Both the position numbers and the translations under genes were made by a program. A stretch of DNA of 64,000 nucleotides from Stenotrophomonas rhizophila. Its GTDB lineage: Bacteria > Pseudomonadota > Gammaproteobacteria > Xanthomonadales > Xanthomonadaceae. Under the pieces are notes generated by a model that was not told the origin of the DNA, ran no database searches, and saw only the letters and a list, made by a program, of their open reading frames with translations. Position 1 is the stretch's first letter; each line of letters opens with the position of its first letter. Below, piece after piece: positions 47,028 to 54,309 of this stretch. The stretch spans positions 1,357,605 to 1,421,604 of the forward strand of contig NZ_CP007597.1 in assembly GCF_000661955.1 (NCBI RefSeq), given 5' to 3'.

Positions 47028-47151
47028 CCTCACGCTCGCGACCGCCCGATCGGAGACGCCAGCCGATCCAAACGGCACCTACCCGCGTACCGTCGTGCTC
47101 ACTCTGCGACGGCCCTTGCAACAGACGCTCCTCTCAAATGGGAGAAGACCC

Positions 47152-47184
47152 AAAAAAAAACCGCTGCAGGGCAGCGGTTTTTTT
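47152..47184 (-). terminator. Intrinsic terminator of the first NlpC/P60 gene
   Basis: Stem CCGCTGC/GCAGCGG with loop AGG is flanked by nine A residues on one side and seven T residues on the other, so it can stop transcription in both directions. It lies 22 bases beyond the stop codon at 47206. Confidence 0.9.
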
Positions 47185-47205
47185 CAACAGGCGGGCGGCG
47201 GTGAC

Positions 47206-47982
47206 TCAGAGGTCGACGCGGCGGGCCTGCATGAACTTGGCGCTCCAGTAGCCGGTCATCAGGCTGTCCACGCGGACGTCCTTGCCGGTGCTGGGGGCGT
47301 GCAGAAAGCGGCCTTCACCAACGTAGATGCCCACGTGGTCAACCCGGCCCTTGCGACCGAAGAACACCAGATCGCCGGCAGCCAGCGCGTTGCGGTCGTT
47401 GATCAGCTCGGCTTCGCCGTCATGGGCCATCTCGCGCGACACGCGCGGCAGTTCGATGCCCAGCGCGGTGCGGAACACGTAGCCCACCAGGCCGCTGCAG
47501 TCGAAACCGCTGTCCGGCGAGGTGCCGCCCCAGCGGTACGGCGTGCCCAGCAGGGTCATCGCGCGGCGCAGCAGCGACTGCACCTTGCCGTTGTCGGCCG
47601 CGCCGCCTACAACGGCGCCGTTGGCACCACTGCTGGCGTCGTAGTTGGCGAGCAGGCGGCTCAGGTCGCCGGCGAACATCGCCGAGCGGTCCATCAGGGG
47701 AATGGTGTCGTTCGCGGCCAGATGGGGAAGCAGGGCGGCGAGGGTGGCACTGGCAGCGGCGTCGGCCTTGCTGCGGGCGGGGGCGTCAGCCTTGGGCTTT
47801 GCCACCGCGGGGGATTCGGGGGTGCTGGCGCCGGCCGAAGCGGCATCGACAGCGGTGGCCGGTGCGGTCTGGGCCCAGGCCGGAAGGCTGGCCAGACAGA
47901 GCGCGAGGGCGAGAAAAACGGAGCGGGTGCAGCGCTGGGGGGCGGCGGTCTGGCCTTGGCTTGGCAGGTCGGCTGTCGTCAC
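47206..47982 (-). CDS. NlpC/P60 (C40) peptidoglycan endopeptidase
   Basis: 258 residues from GTG 47982. A long N-terminus leads into a signal peptide ending near PAWAQ; an Ala/Pro linker and a helical region follow. The C-terminal NlpC/P60 domain (about 125-258) has catalytic Cys in FDCSGLV, His in VDHVGIYVGEGRFLHA and the RWGGTSPDSG entry. It cuts peptide stems of peptidoglycan in the periplasm. A TTG at 48045 opens the frame further upstream but would put the signal peptide deep inside. Next upstream on the same strand is a second, lipoprotein form. Confidence 0.88.
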   Translation of the reverse strand: MTTADLPSQGQTAAPQRCTRSVFLALALCLASLPAWAQTAPATAVDAASAGASTPESPAVAKPKADAPARSKADAAASATLAALLPHLAANDTIPLMDRSAMFAGDLSRLLANYDASSGANGAVVGGAADNGKVQSLLRRAMTLLGTPYRWGGTSPDSGFDCSGLVGYVFRTALGIELPRVSREMAHDGEAELINDRNALAAGDLVFFGRKGRVDHVGIYVGEGRFLHAPSTGKDVRVDSLMTGYWSAKFMQARRVDL

Positions 47983-48072
47983 GCGGCGGTCACTTAATAA
48001 AAACGATGGGTGATGATGCCGTGTAAGCGCAGTGATTAGGTACAAATTTCGTTAATTTTTCGTTTACAAACA

Positions 48073-48088
48073 CGTGATGCACATCACA
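48073..48088. promoter_or_regulatory. Candidate Clp (CRP-family) binding site
   Basis: CGTGA-TGCACA-TCACA matches nine of the ten conserved positions of TGTGA-N6-TCACA and lies in an AT-rich stretch about 91 bases upstream of the chosen start of the first NlpC/P60 gene, in the gap after the second. It may control the former. Confidence 0.5.
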
Positions 48089-48113
48089 AATTTGACCCTT
48101 ACCCCTGTTCAGC

Positions 48114-48635
48114 TTAGTGCAGAACGCGTTTTGCACCGGTGTAGTGGTCCTTCCAGTAGGCCCCCCCGAGCGAGTCCAGCCGGACCGTGCCGCCGGTGCT
48201 CGGAGCGTGCACGAAACGTCCTTCGCCGACGTAAATGCCCACATGTGACACGTTGCCGCGGCTGCCAAAGAACACCAGGTCACCCGGCGCCAGGCGCTTG
48301 GGTTCGATCTTCGGGCCCTGCACGGCGGCCAGGTCGCGCGAGGTCCGGGGCAGCTTGAGGTCGAGCATCTCGCGGTACACGTAGGTCACCAGGCCGCTGC
48401 AGTCGAAGCCCGACTCGGGGGTGTTGCCGCCGTACCGGTAGGGCGTGCCGACCAGGCCGATGGCGCGCATCAGCACCGCATTGGCCGCCTGCGGGTCGTT
48501 GGGAACCACGCTGGGCCAGACCTGGGTGGAGGCGGGCGGGGCGGCGGGGCGGGTGGTCTTGCCGCCGCCACAGGCGCTCAACAGGGCGGTGAGGGCCAGC
48601 AGGGCCAGTCGGGTCGTGCGCGGAACTGGCGTCAT
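48114..48635 (-). CDS. NlpC/P60 (C40) lipoprotein endopeptidase
   Basis: 173 residues. The signal peptide ends with LLSAC (lipobox, Cys22), so the enzyme is tethered to a membrane. The NlpC/P60 domain (about 50-173) contains RYGGNTPESGFDCSGLVTYVY (key part FDCSGLV) and SHVGIYVGEGRFVHA, the catalytic Cys and His. It resembles Spr/MepS and NlpC. Two C40 genes in a row suggest a duplicated peptidoglycan remodelling pair; the first is soluble, this one is lipidated. Confidence 0.9.
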   Translation of the reverse strand: MTPVPRTTRLALLALTALLSACGGGKTTRPAAPPASTQVWPSVVPNDPQAANAVLMRAIGLVGTPYRYGGNTPESGFDCSGLVTYVYREMLDLKLPRTSRDLAAVQGPKIEPKRLAPGDLVFFGSRGNVSHVGIYVGEGRFVHAPSTGGTVRLDSLGGAYWKDHYTGAKRVLH

Positions 48636-48751
48636 GTGCAGGTTGTCCGGATAATGCGCGGCCTCAGAAGGCCGTCATGATGGCGGCGTATCCGGCGGGG
48701 AACAACCCGCCCCACCCGTCTGCCATCGGCAGCGACCAGCCAGAGTTGCGC

Positions 48752-49231
48752 ATGAAGATCGAAAAAGACCGCGTCGTCCGTTTCCACTACACCGTTGCCG
48801 AGCAGGGCCAGGAGCCGATCGAGAGCTCCAAGGACCGTGATCCGCTGGCGATCCTGATCGGCCACGGCAACATCATCCCGGGCCTGGAAAGCGCCATGAT
48901 GGACAAGGAAGCCGGCGCCACCTTCGAGGTGGACGTCAAGGCGGCCGATGCCTACGGCGAACGCCGCGAGGGCCTGACCCAGCGCGTGCCGAAGAAGCAT
49001 TTCGGCACCAGCAAGCTGGTCCCGGGCCAGCAGGTCGTGCTGCAGACCAACTTCGGCCCGCGTGCGGTCACCGTTGAGAAGGTCGGCATGAGCGTGGTCG
49101 ACGTCGACCTGAACCACCCGATGGCCGGCAAGGACCTGCACTTCTCGGTCGAGATCGTCGACGTGCGTGAAGCGGCGGCTGAAGAACTCGAGCACGGCCA
49201 CGTGCACGGCGACGGTGGCCACCAGCACTGA
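48752..49231 (+). CDS. slyD: FKBP-type peptidyl-prolyl isomerase SlyD
   Basis: 159 residues. The FKBP domain is interrupted by the insert-in-flap chaperone domain as in SlyD: VVRFHYTVAEQGQEPIESSKDRDPLAILIGHGNIIPGLESAM (key parts VRFHYTV and GHGNIIPGLE) at the start and NHPMAGKDLHFSVEIVDVREA after the flap. The tail HGHVHGDGGHQH is short but His-rich, and may bind nickel. It catalyses prolyl isomerisation and has chaperone activity in the cytoplasm. ATG 48752 is chosen by domain fit; the frame is open from 48677. Confidence 0.93.
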   Translation: MKIEKDRVVRFHYTVAEQGQEPIESSKDRDPLAILIGHGNIIPGLESAMMDKEAGATFEVDVKAADAYGERREGLTQRVPKKHFGTSKLVPGQQVVLQTNFGPRAVTVEKVGMSVVDVDLNHPMAGKDLHFSVEIVDVREAAAEELEHGHVHGDGGHQH

Positions 49232-49253
49232 GTGCTGGCCAACCCGCCTGATC

Positions 49254-49279
49254 CAACGGCCCGCTTCGGCGGGCCGTTG
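49254..49279 (+). terminator. UUCG hairpin after slyD
   Basis: An 11-base perfect stem (CAACGGCCCGC with its complement) closed by a TTCG tetraloop, 22 bases after the slyD stop. The T tract is short, so it is a probable weak terminator or a stable 3' end. Confidence 0.6.
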
Positions 49280-49356
49280 CCGTTGGGCGCCCCGCACGCT
49301 GCGTTCGTGAGCGCCAACGCCGCCGCATAATGACCGCCTTGCCGGACGGAGTGCCT

Positions 49357-50589
49357 GTGAACGCTGCTTCCCCCCTTCTGCAGCCGGTTGCCGCCGGCGA
49401 CCGCATCGCGGTGCTGGACATCCTGCGCGGGTTCGCCCTGTTCGGCATCCTGTTGATGAACATGGAGGCCTTCAGCGGTCCGCTGGACCTGGCCTTCACC
49501 GGCATCGACCCGCACTGGCACGGCCTGGACTACGCCGCTGACGCGGCCATCTACGTGCTGGTGCAAGGCAAGTTCTTCACCCTGTTCTCGCTGTTGTTCG
49601 GCGCCGGTTTTGCGATCATGGCCCAGCGCGCCGACGCGGCCCGGCGCGCGTTCACCCCGTTCTACCTGCGGCGCAGTGCGGCCCTGCTGCTGATCGGCCT
49701 GTGCCACGCGCTGCTGGTCTGGTCCGGCGACATCCTGGTGGTGTACGCGCTGGTGTCGCTGCCCTTGCTGGCCTGCCGCGAGGCCCCCACGCGCTGGTTG
49801 CCCGCGATGGGCGTGCTGACCTATCTGTGCGCGGCAGCGCTGATGCTGCTGCTGGGCCTGTTGATGGGCCTGTCGACGCACCTGGAACCGGCGGGCACGC
49901 AGGTGCGTGATGCCGTGGCCCAGGCCGGGCACACCATCGACATGCAGCGCCAGGCGTATGGCCATGGCACTTACCTGCAGGCGGTGGTGCAGCGCCTGCG
50001 TGATTTCTTCGCCCAGCTCAGCGCCGTCATCGTGGTGGGCCCGGAAGTGCTGGGCATGTTCCTGATCGGCAGCTGGTTCGCCCGCAGCGGTGCGCTGGCC
50101 ACGCCGGACAATTTCGCGCGGCTGTACCGGTGGCTGCGCTGGGTCGCACTGCCGATCGGGCTGGCCATGATGGTGGCCAGTGCGATCTGGCAGCCCTACC
50201 TGGCGCCGGGAACCTTCACCGCCGCCAGTGGCGCGGCCTTCGCGCTGAATTCGGTGGCGTCGCTGCTGATGTGTCTGGGCTACCTGGCCTGGATCGTGCA
50301 GGTACGCGCGCGGCTTGCATGGCTGGCACCGGTCGGGCGGACCGCGCTGACCCAGTACATCGCGCAGTCGCTGGTGTGCACGTGGGTGTTCTACGGGTAT
50401 GGCCTGGGTGCCTTTGAACAAATGCCACGCGCCGGCCAGGTGCCGTTCGCGATGGCGCTGTTCGCGCTGCAGGTGGTGGCCAGCACGGTGTGGCTGCGCT
50501 ATTTCCGCTTCGGCCCGCTGGAGTGGGTGTGGCGGGCGATGACCTACCTGCACTGGCCGCCGTTGCGACGCGCGGCCACCCCACGTTGA
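49357..50589 (+). CDS. DUF418 membrane protein
   Basis: About 410 residues with some ten membrane helices. The family patterns are RIAVLDILRGFALFGILLMNM near the N-terminus, LFSLLFGAGFA and the C-terminal VGRTALTQYIAQSL...FGPLEWVWRAMTY; they define DUF418, inner-membrane proteins of unknown function related to acyltransferase-like YeiB. GTG 49357 is preferred because GGACGGAG lies just upstream; ATG 49330 is possible and would add nine residues. Confidence 0.85.
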   Translation: MNAASPLLQPVAAGDRIAVLDILRGFALFGILLMNMEAFSGPLDLAFTGIDPHWHGLDYAADAAIYVLVQGKFFTLFSLLFGAGFAIMAQRADAARRAFTPFYLRRSAALLLIGLCHALLVWSGDILVVYALVSLPLLACREAPTRWLPAMGVLTYLCAAALMLLLGLLMGLSTHLEPAGTQVRDAVAQAGHTIDMQRQAYGHGTYLQAVVQRLRDFFAQLSAVIVVGPEVLGMFLIGSWFARSGALATPDNFARLYRWLRWVALPIGLAMMVASAIWQPYLAPGTFTAASGAAFALNSVASLLMCLGYLAWIVQVRARLAWLAPVGRTALTQYIAQSLVCTWVFYGYGLGAFEQMPRAGQVPFAMALFALQVVASTVWLRYFRFGPLEWVWRAMTYLHWPPLRRAATPR

Positions 50590-50703
50590 GCGCCGTCCTC
50601 ACGGCTGGATCGCAGCCGGACATGGCATGCTCATGGCCTGCATGCGCGGTGGCGACAACAGCGTTGCACCGTGTGGCGCACCTTACCGAGTCGAGCATTA
50701 TCC

Positions 50704-52059
50704 ATGAGCAATCACTACGACTATGACCTGATCGTGCTGGGCGGCGGCTCCGGCGGCCTGGCGGCGGCGTTCCGCGCTGCGCAACATGGGCAGCGCGTGG
50801 CGATGCTGGAGCCGGGCGAACTGGGCGGCACCTGCGTCAACGTGGGTTGCGTGCCCAAGAAGGCGATGTGGCTGGCGGCCGACCTGTCGGCCAAGATCGG
50901 CATGGCCGCGGCGATGGGCTTCGACGTGCCGGTGCGGCCGGCGTTGGACTGGAAGGAACTGGTGGTGCATCGCCAGGCTTACATCGCCAACATCCATGCC
51001 AGCTACCTCAAGCGCCTGAACGAAAACAACGTGGTACGGGTGCCGCGCAAGGGCCGGCTGGTGGATGCGCATACGGTGGAATGCAGCGATGGGGTGCGCA
51101 TCAGCGCCACGCACATCCTGATTGCCACCGGCGCCCATCCGCAGCGGCCGGACATTCCGGGTGCGGAACTGGGCGCGGTATCGGACGACTTCTTCAACCT
51201 GTGCAGCGCGCCGGCGCGCGTGGCCATCGTCGGCGGCGGCTATATCGCCGTTGAACTGGCCGGGCTGCTGCAGGCGCTGGGCAGCAAGGTTACGTTGCTG
51301 GTGCGGGGCGAGCGCTTGCTGGAACGCTTCGACGCCGAACTCACCGCGCAGCTGGCCGAGAACCTGCGTCACCAGGGCGTGCAGGTGCATTTCAACTATC
51401 GCCTGCGCGAACTGCGTCGTGAGGGCGAGGCGGTGGTGGCGTACGGCCACGATGGCCCGCACGAGGCGGTGTTCGACCAGCTGTTCTTCGCCACCGGCCG
51501 CCGTGGCAACAGCGCCGGCCTGGGGCTGGAAGCGCTGGGGATCGTGGTGGGCGACAAGGGCGAGGTCGAGGTCGACGACTGGCAGACCACCGCCGTGCCC
51601 AGCGTGCACGCGGTGGGCGACATTGCCGGCAAGGTCGGGCTGACGCCGGTGGCGATCGCGGCCGCGCGCAAGCTGATGGACCGCCTGTTCGGGGGCAACC
51701 CGCAGGCAAAGATGGACTATGCCAACGTCGCCAGCGTGGTGTTTTCGCACCCGGCGCTGGGCGCGGTGGGGCTGAGCGAGGAAGAGGCGCGCGAGCAGCA
51801 TGGCGACGTGCGCGTGTACCGCAGCAACTTCCGCCCGATGCTGGAAGCGCTGTCCGACGGCACCCAGCGCAGCCTGTTCAAGCTGGTCTGCGTGGGCGAA
51901 GAAGAACGCGTGGTGGGCGTGCACCTGCTGGGTGACGCTGCCGACGAGATCCTGCAGGGCTTCGCGCTGGCGGTGAAGATGGGCGCGACCAAGGCCCAGT
52001 TCGATGACACCGTGGCGATCCACCCGACGTCGGCCGAAGAGATCGTTTTGATGCGGTAG
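50704..52059 (+). CDS. gor: Glutathione reductase-type pyridine nucleotide-disulfide oxidoreductase
   Basis: 451 residues. FAD is held by GGGSGGLAAA; the redox-active disulfide is GGTCVNVGCVPKK; NADPH domain AIVGGGYIAVELAG; the C-terminal HPTSAEE carries the active-site His. This matches glutathione reductase, which keeps glutathione reduced in the cytoplasm with NADPH. The ATG at 50704 gives the usual short N-terminus. It is followed by an EamA transporter gene 97 bases downstream and has no partner gene next to it. Confidence 0.93.
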   Translation: MSNHYDYDLIVLGGGSGGLAAAFRAAQHGQRVAMLEPGELGGTCVNVGCVPKKAMWLAADLSAKIGMAAAMGFDVPVRPALDWKELVVHRQAYIANIHASYLKRLNENNVVRVPRKGRLVDAHTVECSDGVRISATHILIATGAHPQRPDIPGAELGAVSDDFFNLCSAPARVAIVGGGYIAVELAGLLQALGSKVTLLVRGERLLERFDAELTAQLAENLRHQGVQVHFNYRLRELRREGEAVVAYGHDGPHEAVFDQLFFATGRRGNSAGLGLEALGIVVGDKGEVEVDDWQTTAVPSVHAVGDIAGKVGLTPVAIAAARKLMDRLFGGNPQAKMDYANVASVVFSHPALGAVGLSEEEAREQHGDVRVYRSNFRPMLEALSDGTQRSLFKLVCVGEEERVVGVHLLGDAADEILQGFALAVKMGATKAQFDDTVAIHPTSAEEIVLMR

Positions 52060-52155
52060 GCGCGCGCATTCGCGCATTCGCGCATTCCCCCAGCGTGCGA
52101 CAATTCGATCTCCATTCCATCCTCCGGCCGCCCCGTGCGGCCGTCTGCCGTCCCG

Positions 52156-53076
52156 ATGCCGCCACCTGTTTCCGCGCTGCCCACCTCTTCCGCCCGCATC
52201 GCTGCCGGCGGCATCGCGCTGGCCGCGGTGGGTGCCATCGCCGCCTCGGGCAAGGCGGTGATCGTCAAGCTGGCCTACCGGCATGGCGTGGATGCCACCA
52301 CGCTGCTGGCGCTGCGCATGCTGATGGCCTTCCCGCTGTTCGCGCTGCTGGCGGTGTGGTCGGCGCGGCGGGCAACGGCGTTGTCGTGGGGCGATCGCGG
52401 CCGGGTGCTGTGGCTGGGCTTCACCGGCTACTACCTGTCCAGCCTGCTCGATTTCCAGGGCCTGCAGTACATCAGCGTGACCCTGGAACGGCTGATCCTG
52501 TATCTGAATCCCACCCTGGTGCTGTTGATCAGCCTGGTGCTGCTGAAAAAGCGCCCCGGGCGCTGGCAGCTGGTCGCGCTGGGGCTGAGCTACCTGGGCG
52601 TGCTGCTGGCGTTCGGGCATGACCTGCAGCTGGAGGGAGGGCGCATCCTGCTCGGCAGTGCGCTGGTGTTTGCCAGTGCCCTGAGCTACGCGCTGTACCT
52701 GTTCGGCAGCGGCCAGGTGGTGGCGCGGATCGGCGCGATCCGGCTCACCGCCTACGCCAGCTGCGTGGCCTGCGTGCTGTGCGTGCTGCACTTTGCGGTG
52801 CTGCATCCGCTGGCCGCGCTGGGGCAGGCACCCACCCCGGTGTACTGGCTGTCGCTGATCAACGCCACCCTGTGCACGGTGCTGCCGGTGCTGGCCATCA
52901 TGCTTGCGGTGAAGCGGATCGGCTCGTCGTTGGCGGCCCAGGTGGGTATGCTCGGCCCGGTATCCACCATCGTGATGAGTCTATGGCTGCTCGACGAACC
53001 CATGGGTCCCTGGCAGATCCTGGGAACCGCCCTGGTGCTGCTCGGGGTGCTGCTGGTCAGCCGCGTACGCGCGTGA
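52156..53076 (+). CDS. EamA-family DMT transporter
   Basis: 306 residues with ten membrane segments arranged as two EamA halves (about 20-150 and 165-300), the drug/metabolite transporter fold. Patterns: ASGKAVIVKLAY in helix one, YYLSSLLDFQGLQYISVTLERLILYLNPT near helix four, WLLDEPMGPWQILGTALVLLGV at the end. Its substrate is unknown. A GTG at 52135 is an alternative start. The stop overlaps the start of the downstream atl gene (GTGA), so the two are cotranslated. Confidence 0.9.
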   Translation: MPPPVSALPTSSARIAAGGIALAAVGAIAASGKAVIVKLAYRHGVDATTLLALRMLMAFPLFALLAVWSARRATALSWGDRGRVLWLGFTGYYLSSLLDFQGLQYISVTLERLILYLNPTLVLLISLVLLKKRPGRWQLVALGLSYLGVLLAFGHDLQLEGGRILLGSALVFASALSYALYLFGSGQVVARIGAIRLTAYASCVACVLCVLHFAVLHPLAALGQAPTPVYWLSLINATLCTVLPVLAIMLAVKRIGSSLAAQVGMLGPVSTIVMSLWLLDEPMGPWQILGTALVLLGVLLVSRVRA

Positions 53077-53441
53077 CACCGGCCGAGGTCGCTTCGGCTG
53101 CCGATGCGGCCGCGCAGGCGCGCGAGCGCATCCTGGCGGTGATCCGCGCGATCCCGCGCGGGCAGGTCATGGGCTACGGCCAGGTGGCGGCCAAGGCCGG
53201 CCTGCCGGGCAGGGCGCGGCTCACCGCGCGCGTGCTGGGCATGAACGAGGACCCGGACCTGCCCTGGCATCGGGTGCTGCGCTCGGACGGTCGCATCGCC
53301 ATGCCCGAGGGGTCGCACGGGTGGCGTGAGCAGAGCCAGCGCCTGCGCGCCGAAGGCGTGGCCATCGAGCGCGGTCGGGTCACGCAGATGCCGCGCAGCA
53401 CCGGCGACGACCTCGACGCCTCCCTGTGGGGGCCGGGCTGA
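53073..53441 (+). CDS. atl: Alkyltransferase-like (ATL) DNA base-damage protein
   Basis: 122 residues. It matches the C-terminal DNA-binding part of O6-methylguanine-DNA methyltransferase, but the active site PCHRV is PWHRV here, with Trp in place of the acceptor Cys. That defines ATL proteins, which bind O6-alkylguanine without repair and flag it for nucleotide excision repair. RGQVMGYGQVAAKAGLPGRARLTARVLG is the DNA-binding helix-turn-helix. It starts at GTG 53073, overlapping the EamA stop. Confidence 0.9.
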   Translation: MTPAEVASAADAAAQARERILAVIRAIPRGQVMGYGQVAAKAGLPGRARLTARVLGMNEDPDLPWHRVLRSDGRIAMPEGSHGWREQSQRLRAEGVAIERGRVTQMPRSTGDDLDASLWGPG

Positions 53442-53540
53442 CCATCGGCACGGGTGTGCGGTGGTTGAATGCGACGACGCAGGAGGCGGCCAGGGCGGGG
53501 CGCTGCGGCTATGATGGGCACGGTTCCAAAGGATGCCCTC

Positions 53541-54212
53541 ATGTTTCCGCGATTGCCCACCGTCACCAAGGCACTGTTGATTGCCAACATCGTGCTGTTC
53601 CTGCTGCAGCAACCGTTCCTGCTGGGCAACGGCACCTTCGAGCCGTTCATGCTGCAGCCGCTGCGCGATGGCTTCGATCCGTTCTCGCCGGGCGGCAACT
53701 TCCAGCCCTGGCAGCTGCTGACCTACGGGTTCCTGCATGGGGGCTTCGGCCATCTGTTCTTCAACATGCTGGCGCTCTTCATGTTCGGCGCGCCGCTGGA
53801 ACAGACCTGGGGCGAGAAGCGCTTCCTGACCTATTACCTGGTCTGCATCGTCGGCGCCGGGCTGTGCCAGCTGCTGGTGGGCATGATGATGGCCGACCCG
53901 GCCACCGTGCTCGGTGCCTCCGGCGGCGTGTTCGGGCTGCTGCTGGCCTACGGCATGCTGTTCCCGAACCAGCGGGTGATGCTGCTGTTCCCGCCGATTC
54001 CGATGAAGGCACGCACCTTCGTGATCGTGTTCGGCGCGATGGAGCTGATGCTCGGCGCCACCGGCTGGCAGCCCGGCGTGGCCCACTTCGCGCACCTGGG
54101 CGGCATGTTGTTTGGCTGGCTGCTGATCCGTTACTGGCGCGGCCAACCGCCGTTCAACAAGCGCCCGCCGGGCGGCGGTCCACGCAAGAACCACCTCCGC
54201 AGCGTCCGCTAG
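53541..54212 (+). CDS. Rhomboid-family intramembrane serine protease
   Basis: 223 residues with six membrane helices. The catalytic dyad is visible: Ser in GASGGVFG (helix 4) and His in VAHFAHLGG (helix 6), with GHLFFNMLALFMFG (helix 2) holding the family His-Asn oxyanion pair. It cuts membrane proteins within the bilayer; the substrate is unknown. ATG 53541 is preceded by AAAGGA. Confidence 0.93.
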   Translation: MFPRLPTVTKALLIANIVLFLLQQPFLLGNGTFEPFMLQPLRDGFDPFSPGGNFQPWQLLTYGFLHGGFGHLFFNMLALFMFGAPLEQTWGEKRFLTYYLVCIVGAGLCQLLVGMMMADPATVLGASGGVFGLLLAYGMLFPNQRVMLLFPPIPMKARTFVIVFGAMELMLGATGWQPGVAHFAHLGGMLFGWLLIRYWRGQPPFNKRPPGGGPRKNHLRSVR

Positions 54213-54239
54213 CGGCGAACATGCAGGCGGCACATCACG

Positions 54240-54264
54240 CGAAGGGCACCCACGGTGCCCTTCG
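54240..54264 (+). terminator. Hairpin after the rhomboid gene
   Basis: An 11-base perfect stem (CGAAGGGCACC with its complement, loop CAC), 28 bases after the rhomboid stop. Only a few T residues follow, so termination would be weak. Confidence 0.5.
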
Positions 54265-54309
54265 TCGTATCCAGGCCACGGGTTGAACAGAAGCAAGGAC
54301 GTTTCGCGC

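Larger units (their letters stand above)
46711..47064. repeat. Composite intergenic module, copy 2 (elements B2 + A3), inverted
   Basis: The reverse complement of this region aligns with 31948-32306 through both palindromes, the 42-base linker (containing TCGGCTTGCGGT and GCTTTT on the minus strand) and both outer flanks (GGCTGGC.TCTCC.ATCGGGC at 47064, GCACGTTTCTGC..CCCCGC near 46711). It fills the gap between the regulator gene start (46533) and the NlpC/P60 gene end (47206). The remaining gap bases 46534-46710 must contain the regulator promoter; I see no clear -35/-10 there. Confidence 0.75.
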
